The translations under genes and the position numbers were made by a program. Below are positions 45,083 to 53,825 of a stretch of 61,800 nt of DNA, one piece after another (the stretch's first letter is position 1; every line of letters starts with the position of its first letter). Source of the DNA: Enterococcus avium ATCC 14025 (GTDB taxonomy: Bacteria > Bacillota > Bacilli > Lactobacillales > Enterococcaceae); NCBI RefSeq assembly GCF_000406965.1, contig NZ_KE136364.1, forward strand, positions 332,271 through 394,070, in the 5' to 3' direction. Below the pieces are notes generated by a model. That model searched no databases. It worked only from the letters and a program-made list of their open reading frames with translations, and was not told the origin of the DNA.

Positions 45083-45910
45083 TTGGACTTTCCTAAAGCA
45101 ACGTTTATGTACTGGCAAAAACGATTTGACAGAGAAAACCCTGATCAAGAAATTGAAGCCGAAATGCTTCGTATTCGTAAAGAACATAAAAATTATGGCT
45201 GTTTACGAATGACGAACGAACTAAAGAATCGTGGATTCCATGTTAATAAAAAGAAAGTCCAACGTTTGATTCGAAAACTAGGAATCGAAGTGCGTTCATA
45301 CACGCGGAAATCACGGCGCTACAGTTCTTACCGAGGAAAAGTCGGGAAAGTGGCGAAACACCGGATTCGTCGTCACTTTTATACGACTATTTGTCACCAA
45401 AAAATTACGACAGATACAACAGAGTTCAAATATCTTGAAGTGGATACCAAAGGCGTGATCCGTCAGAGAAAGTTATATCTGGACCCGTTTATGGATATGT
45501 ATAATAGCGAGATTCTTTCGTACCGCATCTCGGAAAAGCCAAATGCCTTGGCAATCATGGAAGGCTTAGAAGAAGCCATAGCGATCACGAATGATTGCCC
45601 GTATCGTCGCACTTTCCACTCGGATCAAGGCTGGGCTTATCAGATGAAAGCCTACCGTCGAAAACTAAAGAAACAGAAAATTTTTCAAAGTATGTCTCGA
45701 AAAGGAAATTGTTTAGATAATTCCATCATGGAGAATTTCTTCAGTCTTCTAAAACAAGAAATTTTTCATGGAGAAACCTATCACAGTTTTGATGAACTAA
45801 AAACGGCGATTGATGATTTTATCTATTACTACAACAATCACCGGATGAAACAGAAATTGAACTGGAAAAGCCCTGTTCAGTTTCGAGAAACAGCACAGAA
45901 AGCGGCATAA
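45083..45910 (+). CDS. IS3-family transposase OrfB (DDE integrase part)
   Basis: This encodes the catalytic part with an rve-type integrase fold: first Asp in TTDTTEFKYLEVD, second in TFHSDQGWAYQ, and the Glu in NCLDNSIMENFFSLLKQE. A HTH_21 domain precedes it (IRKEHKNYGCLRMTNELKNRG). The first usable codon is a TTG at 45083, but the frame is open upstream to the slippery site near 44970 and conserved OrfB residues (IARIIHSLRGSFKLVELLE) lie in that stretch, so the functional product is the OrfAB fusion. Confidence 0.92.
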   Translation: MDFPKATFMYWQKRFDRENPDQEIEAEMLRIRKEHKNYGCLRMTNELKNRGFHVNKKKVQRLIRKLGIEVRSYTRKSRRYSSYRGKVGKVAKHRIRRHFYTTICHQKITTDTTEFKYLEVDTKGVIRQRKLYLDPFMDMYNSEILSYRISEKPNALAIMEGLEEAIAITNDCPYRRTFHSDQGWAYQMKAYRRKLKKQKIFQSMSRKGNCLDNSIMENFFSLLKQEIFHGETYHSFDELKTAIDDFIYYYNNHRMKQKLNWKSPVQFRETAQKAA

Positions 45911-45962
45911 TCGCTTAGCTTAAGAAACAAAAAACGGAGTAGATTTCTCTACTCCGAAAAAA

Positions 45963-45986
45963 GTCTAACATTTGGGGGTCACTTCA
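45963..45986 (-). repeat. Right terminal inverted repeat of the IS3 element
   Basis: It is the partner of 44433-44456, followed by the ATA target duplication. Confidence 0.9.
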
Positions 45987-45991
45987 ATATG

Positions 45992-46013
45992 AAAGCTCAT
46001 AAGTGTTCGTTTT
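45992..46013 (-). terminator. Second arm of the terminator split by the IS3 element
   Basis: It is the first arm on the minus strand, about 35 bp after the VOC-gene stop; see 44405-44426. With the element in place the two arms are 1.57 kb apart. Confidence 0.75.
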
Positions 46014-46047
46014 ACTAGGTATTTTACCTAAACTTCTTTATAGGTAG

Positions 46048-46914
46048 TCAATTAGTTCCATCAAAAGCCTGCTTAATTTGTGCAAGATTAATTTTTTTCA
46101 TTTTGTACATTTCTTGCGTCGCGTGACGAGCTTTTTCGGAATCCGAACTATTGGTCCAATTTAGCAGATCCTTATTGAGTGTTTGCCAAAAGACTCCGTA
46201 TCGATCTTCCATCCAGCCGCAAGGCCATTCCTTGCCATCATACGTAAGAGCCTCCCATACCTTATCAATATCCGTTTGATCCTTAAAATAGAAGTAAAAA
46301 GAATTTGCCATCGTAAAAGTAAAAGTATGCTTTTCTGGGCTATCCATAATAATCAGATCGTGACCGCGTAATTGAAATCCTGAAGCGCGCAGACGGTCTT
46401 CTTTTCCTTTGATGACAAAAGTCTGTTTTCCACCAAAGATGGCGATCCATTCATCAATTGCGGCTTGAGCCAAGCCATAATTGTTGTTGGCAAACATGAT
46501 ACAAGGGATGATTGTTTGCAAGTTTTCTCCCAAACGGACCTGCCAGGAAAAACCATAGCGATCATTTGTCCAGCCAAATTTGCCAAGCTCAGGATAATCT
46601 GTCAGTGGCATTAATGTTTCACCGTCATGATTTAATTGTTTCCAAACATTAAGAAGTTGTTCTTCGTTTTCACAATTAACAACATAGGAGATTGCAGGTG
46701 ACGGGGAGAAATCATCCCCTCCATTCAATAAAAGAAATTCGCAGCCGGCTAATTCTAAAGTAATCGTTAATAAGTCACCAATTTCACCGTGCTCATCTGT
46801 AATAAAATGTGTTTGATTCACAATCCTACTATCTTCAAAGGTGGACGAATAAAAGTCAGCAGCTTCACTAAGATGTCCGTTAAACCAGAGACAACAGCCA
46901 AATTGCTGTTCCAT
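46048..46914 (-). CDS. VOC-fold (PhnB/3-demethylubiquinone methyltransferase-like) protein, two-domain
   Basis: The 288-residue protein consists of two VOC/PhnB-type domains (about 1-130 and 135-260), each with the pattern of a small barrel and the WM/DRYG(V/F)xWQ motif near its end (NDRYGFSWQV, EDRYGVFWQT). Members of this PhnB branch have no confirmed enzyme activity in Firmicutes. The ATG at 46914 follows GAGGAGGAA; the frame runs upstream without a ribosome site. It follows the next VOC gene by 17 bp, so they form an operon whose terminator is interrupted by the IS3 copy. Confidence 0.85.
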   Translation of the reverse strand: MEQQFGCCLWFNGHLSEAADFYSSTFEDSRIVNQTHFITDEHGEIGDLLTITLELAGCEFLLLNGGDDFSPSPAISYVVNCENEEQLLNVWKQLNHDGETLMPLTDYPELGKFGWTNDRYGFSWQVRLGENLQTIIPCIMFANNNYGLAQAAIDEWIAIFGGKQTFVIKGKEDRLRASGFQLRGHDLIIMDSPEKHTFTFTMANSFYFYFKDQTDIDKVWEALTYDGKEWPCGWMEDRYGVFWQTLNKDLLNWTNSSDSEKARHATQEMYKMKKINLAQIKQAFDGTN

Positions 46915-46931
46915 GGAATTTCCTCCTCTTT

Positions 46932-47342
46932 TTAATAAAGATTGATGTGCCAAATTACACCATATTGATCTTTAACCATTCCATATAATTCTGCCCAAAA
47001 GGTTTTTTCAAGCGGGAGCAATATAGTACCATTCTCTGCTAATTGCTGAAAAATATCTGTAGCTTCTTCTGTTGTTTTCGCATTATATACTAAGGCCACG
47101 TTGTTCCCCACAATTATTGGAGGTGCCAAATTTTCAGGACTGTCTGAGATCATAACATTCGTGTCATTAATTTTTAAATTGGAGTTCATCACTAAATCTT
47201 TGAGACCATCATCAATCGGATGCTCGTCATCTTGGGGCATCTGCCCAAAAGTCATAATTTGAGCTGGCTCTGTTTCGAAAACTTTTTCATAAAAGGCGAT
47301 TACTTCAGCAGCTTGATCTTTGAAATGCAAGTAAATATCCAT
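46932..47342 (-). CDS. VOC-fold (PhnB-like) protein, single-domain
   Basis: The 136-residue protein has one PhnB-type domain, with YLHFKDQAAEVIAFYEKVFE at its start and MVKDQYGVIWHINL at its end. It is related to the following two-domain gene, perhaps by duplication. The ATG at 47342 follows GGAGGAAAAATC. Function is not known. Confidence 0.85.
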   Translation of the reverse strand: MDIYLHFKDQAAEVIAFYEKVFETEPAQIMTFGQMPQDDEHPIDDGLKDLVMNSNLKINDTNVMISDSPENLAPPIIVGNNVALVYNAKTTEEATDIFQQLAENGTILLPLEKTFWAELYGMVKDQYGVIWHINLY

Positions 47343-47660
47343 GATTTTTCCTCCATTCTTATGCTGATACTTTAACACGAAGAAAGGGCTATCAATAGTA
47401 ATTTGACTTACTGAAGAGACAGATGCTTGATTTTTTTGAAGAATGGCTGAAATAGTTGTCGTGAATCTGCTCAGGGTGGTTAAATTAGAAGCTTTTTTGC
47501 TAATTTAAAAATTTTTCTATGTATAAAAAATAAGCTCTGATTCGTTAATCATCTGCAATTATTTCCTTAAGTTAGCAAAAGGTAATCTGTAGCACCATGT
47601 TTTTAGATGAAATATGATAAAATAAGGCGATAAAAACAAATGTTAAAGGAGCGATTTATT

Positions 47661-47837
47661 ATGCCATTCGTGCACATCGAGTTAATTGAAGGAAGAACAG
47701 AAGAGCAATTGACTAAAATGGTGGAGGAAGTAACTGAGGCAGTTTCAAGAACAGCAGGAGCGCCAAAAGAAAATATTCATGTTATCATTAATGAGATGCA
47801 AAAGGGCAAATATGCACAAGGTGGTAAATGGAAATAA
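47661..47837 (+). CDS. 4-oxalocrotonate tautomerase family protein
   Basis: The 58-residue protein is a small tautomerase. After removal of Met the catalytic Pro1 is exposed ([16 protein letters not shown]), and an arginine pair for substrate binding is partly kept (R-T-E-E-Q). Family members form hexamers and act on enol-keto substrates; in Firmicutes the true substrate is unknown. I take the ATG at 47661 with AAAGGAG about nine bases before. No terminator separates it from the thrS leader. Confidence 0.88.
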   Translation: MPFVHIELIEGRTEEQLTKMVEEVTEAVSRTAGAPKENIHVIINEMQKGKYAQGGKWK

Positions 47838-47853
47838 GATTTCCTATTTATAC

Positions 47854-47883
47854 TTGCATTTCAATCCAATAAGTGTTTATAAT
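47854..47883 (+). promoter_or_regulatory. thrS promoter
   Basis: TTGCAT (47854-47859) and a perfect TATAAT (47878-47883) are separated by 18 bp, just upstream of the T-box leader. Confidence 0.7.
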
Positions 47884-47889
47884 GACTTT

Positions 47890-48125
47890 GTAATTGATTG
47901 ATGAAGAAAGACACCTGAACTTGAAGGCTGTTTAACAGAGAGGAAAAGCTCGGCTGAAACTTTTTCCAGACAAGCGCAAGGGATGACCACTTTCAGAAGA
48001 CTCTTGTTAAATGCAGGAGCGGACAGCGCCGTTATCGCTTGCGAGGGACAGGAAATCTGTCCAAAGATTAGGTGGAACCACGTTAATTCGTCCTAGTACC
48101 GATTTCGGTACTAGGACTTTTTTTA
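47890..48125 (+). promoter_or_regulatory. T-box riboswitch of thrS
   Basis: A T-box leader that senses uncharged tRNA-Thr. Stem I spans about 47930-48012, with AGAGAGG on its 5' side and a probable threonine specifier ACC at 47986-47988 on its 3' side. The conserved T-box AGGTGGAACCACG lies at 48070-48082; its TGGA can pair with a UCCA tRNA end, which fits the U discriminator of Gram-positive tRNA-Thr. The terminator, 48090-48102 with 48105-48117 then eight T, competes with the antiterminator. Confidence 0.92.
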
Positions 48126-48155
48126 TCAATCAAAACGAATAAGGGGGAACATAGG

Positions 48156-50096
48156 ATGGTAAAAATTTCATTTCCAGACGGATCAGTAAAAGAGTTTGAC
48201 AACGGTATTACTGGCTTAGAAATCGCAAAAAGCATTTCTAGTTCATTGGCAAAAAAAGCATTAGCGGTTGTTGTAAACGGTGAGTTGGAAGATTTAAACC
48301 GAGCAATCGAAGAAGATGCGGAATTAAAAATCGTGACTGAACAAGATGAAGAAGCACTACCACTAGTTCGTCATTCAAGCGCGCATTTAATGGCACAAGC
48401 AATTCGCCGTTTATTTCCAAATATGCACTTTGGTGTAGGTCCGGCGATTGATTCAGGGTTTTATTATGATACTGACAACGGTGATGGAGAACAAATCAGC
48501 GAAGAGGATTTCCCTGCAATTGAAAAAGAAATGAAGAAGATCATAAAAGAAAATCTGCCGATTGAACGCAAAGTAATGAGTCGTCAGGAAGCGTTAGATT
48601 TCTTCAGTTATGATCCATATAAAGTAGAATTGATCACAGATTTGCCAGAAGATGAAGTTATCACGGCGTATTCTCAAGGTGAATTCACTGATTTATGTCG
48701 CGGGCCACATGTGCCTTCAACAGGTAAAATCAAGATTTTCAAATTATTATCAGTGGCTGGTGCGTATTGGCGAGGAAACTCCGATAATAAAATGATGCAA
48801 CGGGTTTACGGAACAGCATTCTTCAAACAAGCAGATCTTGATCATTTCTTAAAAATGCGTGAAGAAGCCAAAGAACGTGATCACCGTAAACTAGGTAAAG
48901 AATTAGATTTATTTATGATCTCGCAAGAAGTAGGCTCAGGCTTGCCATTCTGGTTGCCAAAAGGCGCAACAATTCGTCGAATCATCGAACGTTATATCGT
49001 TGATAAAGAAATCTCAATGGGCTATGAACATGTTTATACTCCTGTATTAGCCGATACTGGTCTATACAAAACTTCTGGTCACTGGGATCATTACAAAGAA
49101 GACATGTTCCCAATTATGGACATGGGAGATGGTGAGGAATCATTAGTACTTCGTCCGATGAACTGCCCACACCATATGATGATTTATAAAAATCATATTC
49201 ACTCATACCGTGAATTGCCAATTCGTTTAGCTGAACTAGGAATGGATCATCGTTATGAAAAATCTGGTGCGTTGTCTGGTTTACAACGGGTTCGTGAAAT
49301 GACAATGAATGATGCGCATATTTTTGTTCGTCCGGATCAAATCAAAGAAGAATTCCGTCGTACATTGGACTTAATTTTGGAAGTTTATAAAGACTTTGGC
49401 TTTGAAGATTATCGTTTCCGCTTAAGCTATCGTGATCCTGAAAATACTGAAAAATATTTTGATGACGATGCGATGTGGGAAAATTCTCAACGTCTATTGA
49501 AAGAAGTTATGGATGAATCTGGTTTTGATTATTTTGAAGCAGATGGCGAAGCAGCTTTCTATGGTCCTAAACTAGACGTGCAAGTTCAAACGGCTTTAGG
49601 GACTGAAGAAACATTATCGACAATTCAATTTGACTTCCTATTACCAGAACGTTTTGATTTATCTTATATTGGTGAAGATGGAAAAGAACATCGTCCAGTC
49701 GTTGTTCATCGTAGTGTTGTTTCAACAATGGAACGCTTCACTGCTTACTTGATTGAACAATACAAAGGAGCTTTTCCAACTTGGTTAGCACCAGAGCAAG
49801 TAGCAATTCTGCCAGTATCACCAGAACATCATGGCGATTATGCGTATGAAGTGAAAGATCGTTTGGTTCGTGAGGGTGTCCGGGTTGAAGTTGACGATCG
49901 TAATGAAAAACTTGGCTATAAGATTCGTCAAGCACAAACTAAAAAAATTCCGTATCTGTTAGTAATCGGTGACAAAGAAGTCAATGATGCGACAGTTAAC
50001 GTTCGTCGCTATGGTAGTGAGGAACAAGAGATACAGGATTTGAATATGTTCGTAGATGCTATTAAAGCAGACATTGACAATATGAGTCGTAATTAA
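48156..50096 (+). CDS. thrS: Threonyl-tRNA synthetase
   Basis: This class II synthetase charges tRNA-Thr. Domains in order: TGS (1-60), editing domain with HxxxH in [11 protein letters not shown] and CRGPH, the catalytic core with motif 2 region [28 protein letters not shown] residues and the zinc site including the Cys of MNCPHHMM, and the anticodon-binding domain from about 540. The length is 646 residues. GGGGGAAC precedes the ATG. Controlled by the T-box just upstream. Confidence 0.98.
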   Translation: MVKISFPDGSVKEFDNGITGLEIAKSISSSLAKKALAVVVNGELEDLNRAIEEDAELKIVTEQDEEALPLVRHSSAHLMAQAIRRLFPNMHFGVGPAIDSGFYYDTDNGDGEQISEEDFPAIEKEMKKIIKENLPIERKVMSRQEALDFFSYDPYKVELITDLPEDEVITAYSQGEFTDLCRGPHVPSTGKIKIFKLLSVAGAYWRGNSDNKMMQRVYGTAFFKQADLDHFLKMREEAKERDHRKLGKELDLFMISQEVGSGLPFWLPKGATIRRIIERYIVDKEISMGYEHVYTPVLADTGLYKTSGHWDHYKEDMFPIMDMGDGEESLVLRPMNCPHHMMIYKNHIHSYRELPIRLAELGMDHRYEKSGALSGLQRVREMTMNDAHIFVRPDQIKEEFRRTLDLILEVYKDFGFEDYRFRLSYRDPENTEKYFDDDAMWENSQRLLKEVMDESGFDYFEADGEAAFYGPKLDVQVQTALGTEETLSTIQFDFLLPERFDLSYIGEDGKEHRPVVVHRSVVSTMERFTAYLIEQYKGAFPTWLAPEQVAILPVSPEHHGDYAYEVKDRLVREGVRVEVDDRNEKLGYKIRQAQTKKIPYLLVIGDKEVNDATVNVRRYGSEEQEIQDLNMFVDAIKADIDNMSRN

Positions 50097-50102
50097 GAAA
50101 AT

Positions 50103-50129
50103 GCCGGTGGGTTCCTCCACCGGTTTTTT
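50103..50129 (+). terminator. Terminator after thrS
   Basis: CCGGTGG (50104-50110) pairs with CCACCGG (50117-50123), followed by six T. Confidence 0.9.
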
Positions 50130-50515
50130 CTTAGGTTCAAATTGGAAAAATAGTCTTATCATAAATGAATAAGCTCAAATTTATGGGAAACGAGAGAACG
50201 AACCATTTGTGGAAAACTTTTTAAAGAAAATGCGTAATAGACGCTTTTTTATTTTTAAAAGTTTTCCACAGAAAATCGCTGAATTTAATGTTTCACAAAA
50301 GAAGGATTTGTAATTAGCTGAAAAACCATATTTTAAGCTAAATTAATTTTTGTTTAAAAAAATAATTGTATGCTCGTGAAACACATTACTGTTTTCAAGG
50401 TAAAGTAAGCGGAAGTTCTTAAACTATATTAAAGGAACCACGATTAATCCTTTTGAAAAAACACTTTTTCGGCTACAATAAGACAAGTAACTGTCAAAGT
50501 GGAAGGAACAGATGA
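50130..50515 (+). other. Intergenic region between thrS and the penicillin-binding protein gene
   Basis: About 385 bp without a gene. It holds the 63-bp palindromic element at 50208-50270. A weak promoter (TTTTGA 50451-50456, TACAAT 50474-50479, 17-bp spacer) may serve the downstream gene. The rest is A/T-rich with nothing else I can recognise. Confidence 0.5.
50208..50270. repeat. 63-bp imperfect palindrome ending in TGTGGAAAA/TTTTCCACA
   Basis: The outer 14 bases TGTGGAAAACTTTT and the end AAAAGTTTTCCACA pair perfectly; inside, GCGT and ACGC form a small hairpin followed by six T. The full element can fold into one long hairpin. The inner part could act as a terminator on the plus strand. 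Confidence 0.75.
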
Positions 50516-52642
50516 ATGAAACTAACGAATCCATTTAAGAATTTTTTTGAGAAATTAAAACTTGCGGATGAAAAAGGCCGTAATCAAAATAAGAGTCATA
50601 TTCCATTCAGGTTGAATTTTCTATTTTTTGTGATTTTCGGCTTATTCGTTATTTTGGTTACACGACTAGGTTATCTCCAAATTGTTGAGGGCGATAAAAT
50701 GAAAGCCGAAATGAAGGCTTCTACCACAATCACTGTGAAAGAAAATGCACCACGTGGGGTTATTTATGATGCTAAAGGAACAGCGTTAGTTAATAATAAG
50801 GCTAACCCAGCAATCACCTTTACCCGTGGTAATCAAATGGAAGCATCAGATATTCTCAAGTTAGCGATTGAGTTGGATAAGTTAATCGATGTACCGGCTG
50901 ATGAAAATCTAACTACCCGCGACAAAAAGGACTATTGGCTTGCGGATAAGGATCATTTAAAAGAAGCCGAGGATCGGTTATCCTTTAAGGAAAAAAATCT
51001 TGATAATACAAATGAATACCAAAAACTTGTAGATAAAGTTAAAGATAGTGAAATTCAATTCACCGAAGACCAGTTGAAAATTGCAACGATCTTTAAACGA
51101 ATGAATAGTGCCTCCGCGCTTAGCACTGTATTCATTAAAAATGATGGTGTGACAGACGAGGAGTTGGCAGTGGTAGCTGAACGTGCCTCCGATTTGCCAG
51201 GAGTCTCTACAGGTACTGACTGGGATCGTTCTTATAATGAGGATTTAGATGGTTCATTAAGAAGTATCCTAGGGAAAATTACAACGGAAAAAGAAGGACT
51301 GCCTGCCGAAGAAGCGGACGAATTATTGAAAAAAGGTTATGCAAGGAATGACCGTGTCGGCAAGAGCTATCTAGAAAAGCAATATGAAGAGCAGCTTCAA
51401 GGTAAGAAAGGTGAATACAAGGTCACCTTGAACAGTGAAGGAAACATTGAAAAACAAAAGGAAGTAAAAAAAGGTGAAAAGGGATCGAATCTCGTTTTGA
51501 CTATTAATAGCGACTTCCAGAAAAAAGTCGAAGATATTCTGAAAAAGCATTATCAAGGTTTAGTTGATAGTGGTGTTGCAAAGTATTCTCCAGGGGCCTA
51601 TGCTGTAGCGATGAACCCAAATACAGGCGAAGTTTTAGCTATGACTGGCTTTACACATGATGTGAACAGCAAAGAGATAGAAGAAAACACATTAGGGACA
51701 ATCACCAGCGCGTTTGAACCAGGTTCTGTGGTGAAGGCCGGTACGGTGACCGCTGGTTATCAGACGGGTGCCATTACTGGAAATGACACATTAATTGATC
51801 AACCGATTAAATTATCCGGTACAGCGCTAAAAGGGTCGATTTATAATAAAGTATTAGGAAATCAAATTCCATTGAATACAGTAAAAGCGTTGGAATGGTC
51901 CTCTAATGCTTATATGATGCAAATTGTGTTGCGTATGCTAGGAGTTCAATATCAACAAGAAATGTCCTTACCAGAGAGCGCCTCTTCTAAAGAAATGTAC
52001 GATAAATTACGTAACGCTTTTGCAGAATACGGGATGGGCGTGAAGACGCAAATTGATTTGCCAAACGAAACGCGTGGGCTAGTTAATGAAGACTTTGGAA
52101 CGGATCATGCTCCTGGGGGCGGAAACTTGCTTGACCTGTCATTTGGGCAGTATGATACGTATACACCCATGCAATTAGCACAATATGCGTCCACTGTTGC
52201 GAATGGCGGTACTAGAATTGCTCCGCATGTTGTTAAGGGAATTTATGGAAATAATGACAGCGGTGGTCTTGGAGAATTGCAGCAAGAGATTACTGGCAAA
52301 AAACTGGATCAAGTGAATATCACAGCAGAGCAAATGGGGATTATCAAGCAAGGTTTTTATCAGGCAGTACACGGAAGTGATCCTTATACAACGGCTAGAG
52401 ACTTAGCTTCGGCAAAACTTGATCCTGCGGCAAAAACCGGAACAGCCGAAACAGTTGTATCGGTCAACGGTCAGGCGGTTAATACGATTAACAGTAATAT
52501 CGTCGCCTATGCTCCCCACGATAAACCACAAATAGCTATTAGTGTGATGCTGCCAAACTTAGACGAAGAGCATGACGATACAAATAAAGCAATTGCAAAA
52601 GACATAATAAATGCATTTGCAGACACATATGGCGTACAATAA
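50516..52642 (+). CDS. Class B penicillin-binding protein, PBP2B type
   Basis: This membrane-anchored transpeptidase cross-links peptidoglycan, probably at the septum. One N-terminal helix (about 33-50) is followed by the dimerisation region (RGVIYDAKG at 80-88), a large linker domain and the transpeptidase domain with S404-V-V-K, S462-S-N and K640-T-G. The length is 708 residues, and no PASTA domain is present, which fits PBP2B of enterococci and streptococci. GGAAGGAAC precedes the ATG. It is a single-gene unit, as far as I see, closed by a terminator. Confidence 0.92.
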   Translation: MKLTNPFKNFFEKLKLADEKGRNQNKSHIPFRLNFLFFVIFGLFVILVTRLGYLQIVEGDKMKAEMKASTTITVKENAPRGVIYDAKGTALVNNKANPAITFTRGNQMEASDILKLAIELDKLIDVPADENLTTRDKKDYWLADKDHLKEAEDRLSFKEKNLDNTNEYQKLVDKVKDSEIQFTEDQLKIATIFKRMNSASALSTVFIKNDGVTDEELAVVAERASDLPGVSTGTDWDRSYNEDLDGSLRSILGKITTEKEGLPAEEADELLKKGYARNDRVGKSYLEKQYEEQLQGKKGEYKVTLNSEGNIEKQKEVKKGEKGSNLVLTINSDFQKKVEDILKKHYQGLVDSGVAKYSPGAYAVAMNPNTGEVLAMTGFTHDVNSKEIEENTLGTITSAFEPGSVVKAGTVTAGYQTGAITGNDTLIDQPIKLSGTALKGSIYNKVLGNQIPLNTVKALEWSSNAYMMQIVLRMLGVQYQQEMSLPESASSKEMYDKLRNAFAEYGMGVKTQIDLPNETRGLVNEDFGTDHAPGGGNLLDLSFGQYDTYTPMQLAQYASTVANGGTRIAPHVVKGIYGNNDSGGLGELQQEITGKKLDQVNITAEQMGIIKQGFYQAVHGSDPYTTARDLASAKLDPAAKTGTAETVVSVNGQAVNTINSNIVAYAPHDKPQIAISVMLPNLDEEHDDTNKAIAKDIINAFADTYGVQ

Positions 52643-52677
52643 AGCTAGGGAGCTTTGCTCCTTAGCTTTATTTGTTT
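52641..52677 (+). terminator. Terminator after the PBP gene
   Basis: A 13-base stem (52641-52653 with 52657-52669, one G-U pair) is followed by a T-rich tail and overlaps the stop codon. Confidence 0.8.
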
Positions 52678-52805
52678 AGTTTTCTCTATTATTCTTGTGA
52701 AAGAAGAGTAGAGAGAATTCTTAACCATAGTTTTGAGAGAAATATAGCATAAAAGTATTTTCCTAAAAAGGATAAATGGACTTTGTATGAAAGGGAGTAG
52801 ACACT

Positions 52806-53279
52806 ATGACAGTTTATAACTTTGAAGTGAAACAAACGGATGGGACAGAAAAATCTTTAGCGGATTATCAAGGAAAAGTTTTATTGATCGTTAATACAGC
52901 AACCGGATGCGGGTTTACACCGCAATATGAAGGATTGCAAAACTTGTATGACCATTATAAAGATAGCGGCTTTGAAATTCTGGATTTTCCTTGCAATCAA
53001 TTTGGAAATCAAGCACCTGGCACCAATGCCGAAGTCGCAGATTTTTGTCAGATGAATTATCATACGACGTTTGAAACATTTGGAAAAATCGATGTGAACG
53101 GCGAAAATGAAGCCCCATTGTATAGCTATCTAAAGAGTGCGCAAGGTGGTTTACTTAACAAAGCTATCAAATGGAATTTTACAAAATTCCTGATTGATCG
53201 TGAGGGAAACGTAATAAAACGCTATGCATCACAAACAAAGCCAGAAGATATTGCAAAAGATATTGAAGCCCAACTTTAA
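52806..53279 (+). CDS. Glutathione peroxidase family (thiol peroxidase) protein
   Basis: The 157-residue protein reduces peroxides; bacterial members of this form commonly use thioredoxin rather than glutathione. The peroxidatic Cys is C35 in NTATGCGFTPQYEGL (cysteine, not selenocysteine). C63 in FPCNQFG and C82 in DFCQMN follow, the latter a likely resolving cysteine. Gln and Trp of the tetrad lie in CNQFG and KWNFTKFL. AAGGGAG precedes the ATG. Confidence 0.93.
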   Translation: MTVYNFEVKQTDGTEKSLADYQGKVLLIVNTATGCGFTPQYEGLQNLYDHYKDSGFEILDFPCNQFGNQAPGTNAEVADFCQMNYHTTFETFGKIDVNGENEAPLYSYLKSAQGGLLNKAIKWNFTKFLIDREGNVIKRYASQTKPEDIAKDIEAQL

Positions 53280-53320
53280 AAACGTCAAGTAGAACTACTT
53301 AACAAAATTGACAAAAAGAC

Positions 53321-53349
53321 TGGTCAAGAAAATAAAAACATGATATGAT
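53321..53349 (+). promoter_or_regulatory. Candidate rpmG promoter
   Basis: TGGTCA (53321-53326) and TATGAT (53344-53349), with TGA before the -10, are separated by 17 bp. Confidence 0.5.
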
Positions 53350-53403
53350 ATCAAAGTCTGAGAAATATCTTGGAAAACTGATCTTAACTGGGGAGGGAAA
53401 ATC

Positions 53404-53553
53404 ATGCGCGTAAATATCACTTTAGAATGTACTTCTTGTAAAGAACGTAACTACCTAACTAATAAAAACAAACGTAACAATCCAGATCGTTTGGAAAAAA
53501 TGAAATATTGCCCACGCGAACGTAAGGTTACTTTGCATAAAGAAGTAAAATAG
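53404..53553 (+). CDS. rpmG: 50S ribosomal protein L33
   Basis: This 49-residue basic protein has the L33 pattern: [18 protein letters not shown], then [11 protein letters not shown] and [14 protein letters not shown]. It has three of the four zinc-ribbon cysteines (CTSC plus CPRE), so it is between the zinc-binding C+ form and the zinc-free C- form. GGGGAGG precedes the ATG. It is a single-gene unit between its own promoter and terminator. Too short to stand out by length alone. Confidence 0.95.
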   Translation: MRVNITLECTSCKERNYLTNKNKRNNPDRLEKMKYCPRERKVTLHKEVK

Positions 53554-53564
53554 TCATATCAATA

Positions 53565-53597
53565 AGCCAGCGATCACTTATGATTGCTGGCTTTTTT
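53565..53597 (+). terminator. Terminator after rpmG
   Basis: A 12-base stem (53565-53576 with 53581-53592, one wobble) with a four-base loop is followed by T. Confidence 0.9.
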
Positions 53598-53825
53598 GTG
53601 TTTTTAAAGTTACACGTTTTTATCAGTATAATTGTATCCGTAGGTAAAGATGAGTCTATCTGCTTTTAGTAAAAATTTTAGCTAAGGGTAATTTATAAAG
53701 AATGTTAGAGTCGCAAATCATTTTCAGAAATCTACATGAAATCTTCACAGAATCCTAAACAAAAGCTAACCTTCCAGTGCTAAAACTAAGTATTAAATAA
53801 ACTAAACATAGAAAGGAAGAATCCA

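Larger units (their letters stand above)
44433..45986 (+). mobile_element. Complete IS3-family insertion sequence (IS150-like), 1554 bp
   Basis: Imperfect terminal inverted repeats of 24 bp (44433-44456 and 45963-45986) start with TGAA and share CCCCCAAA and GTTAGAC; 21 of 24 bases match. A three-base target duplication ATA flanks it (44430-44432 and 45987-45989). It carries orfA and orfB in a -1 relation, as in IS3-family elements. All parts are present, so it may be active. Confidence 0.95.

Noticed and set aside
44433-45986. OrfA/OrfB split as a disabling frameshift
   Set aside because: The -1 relation with a slippery heptamer in the leucine-zipper region is normal for IS3-family elements; catalytic residues are intact.
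50208-50270. Replication origin from DnaA-box-like repeats
   Set aside because: Only two imperfect boxes, no AT-rich unwinding element, and no dnaA, dnaN or repA gene nearby.
53308-53349. Perfect TTGACA (53308-53313 area) as -35 of rpmG
   Set aside because: The distance to TATGAT is over 25 bases; TGGTCA at 53321 has the correct 17-bp spacing.
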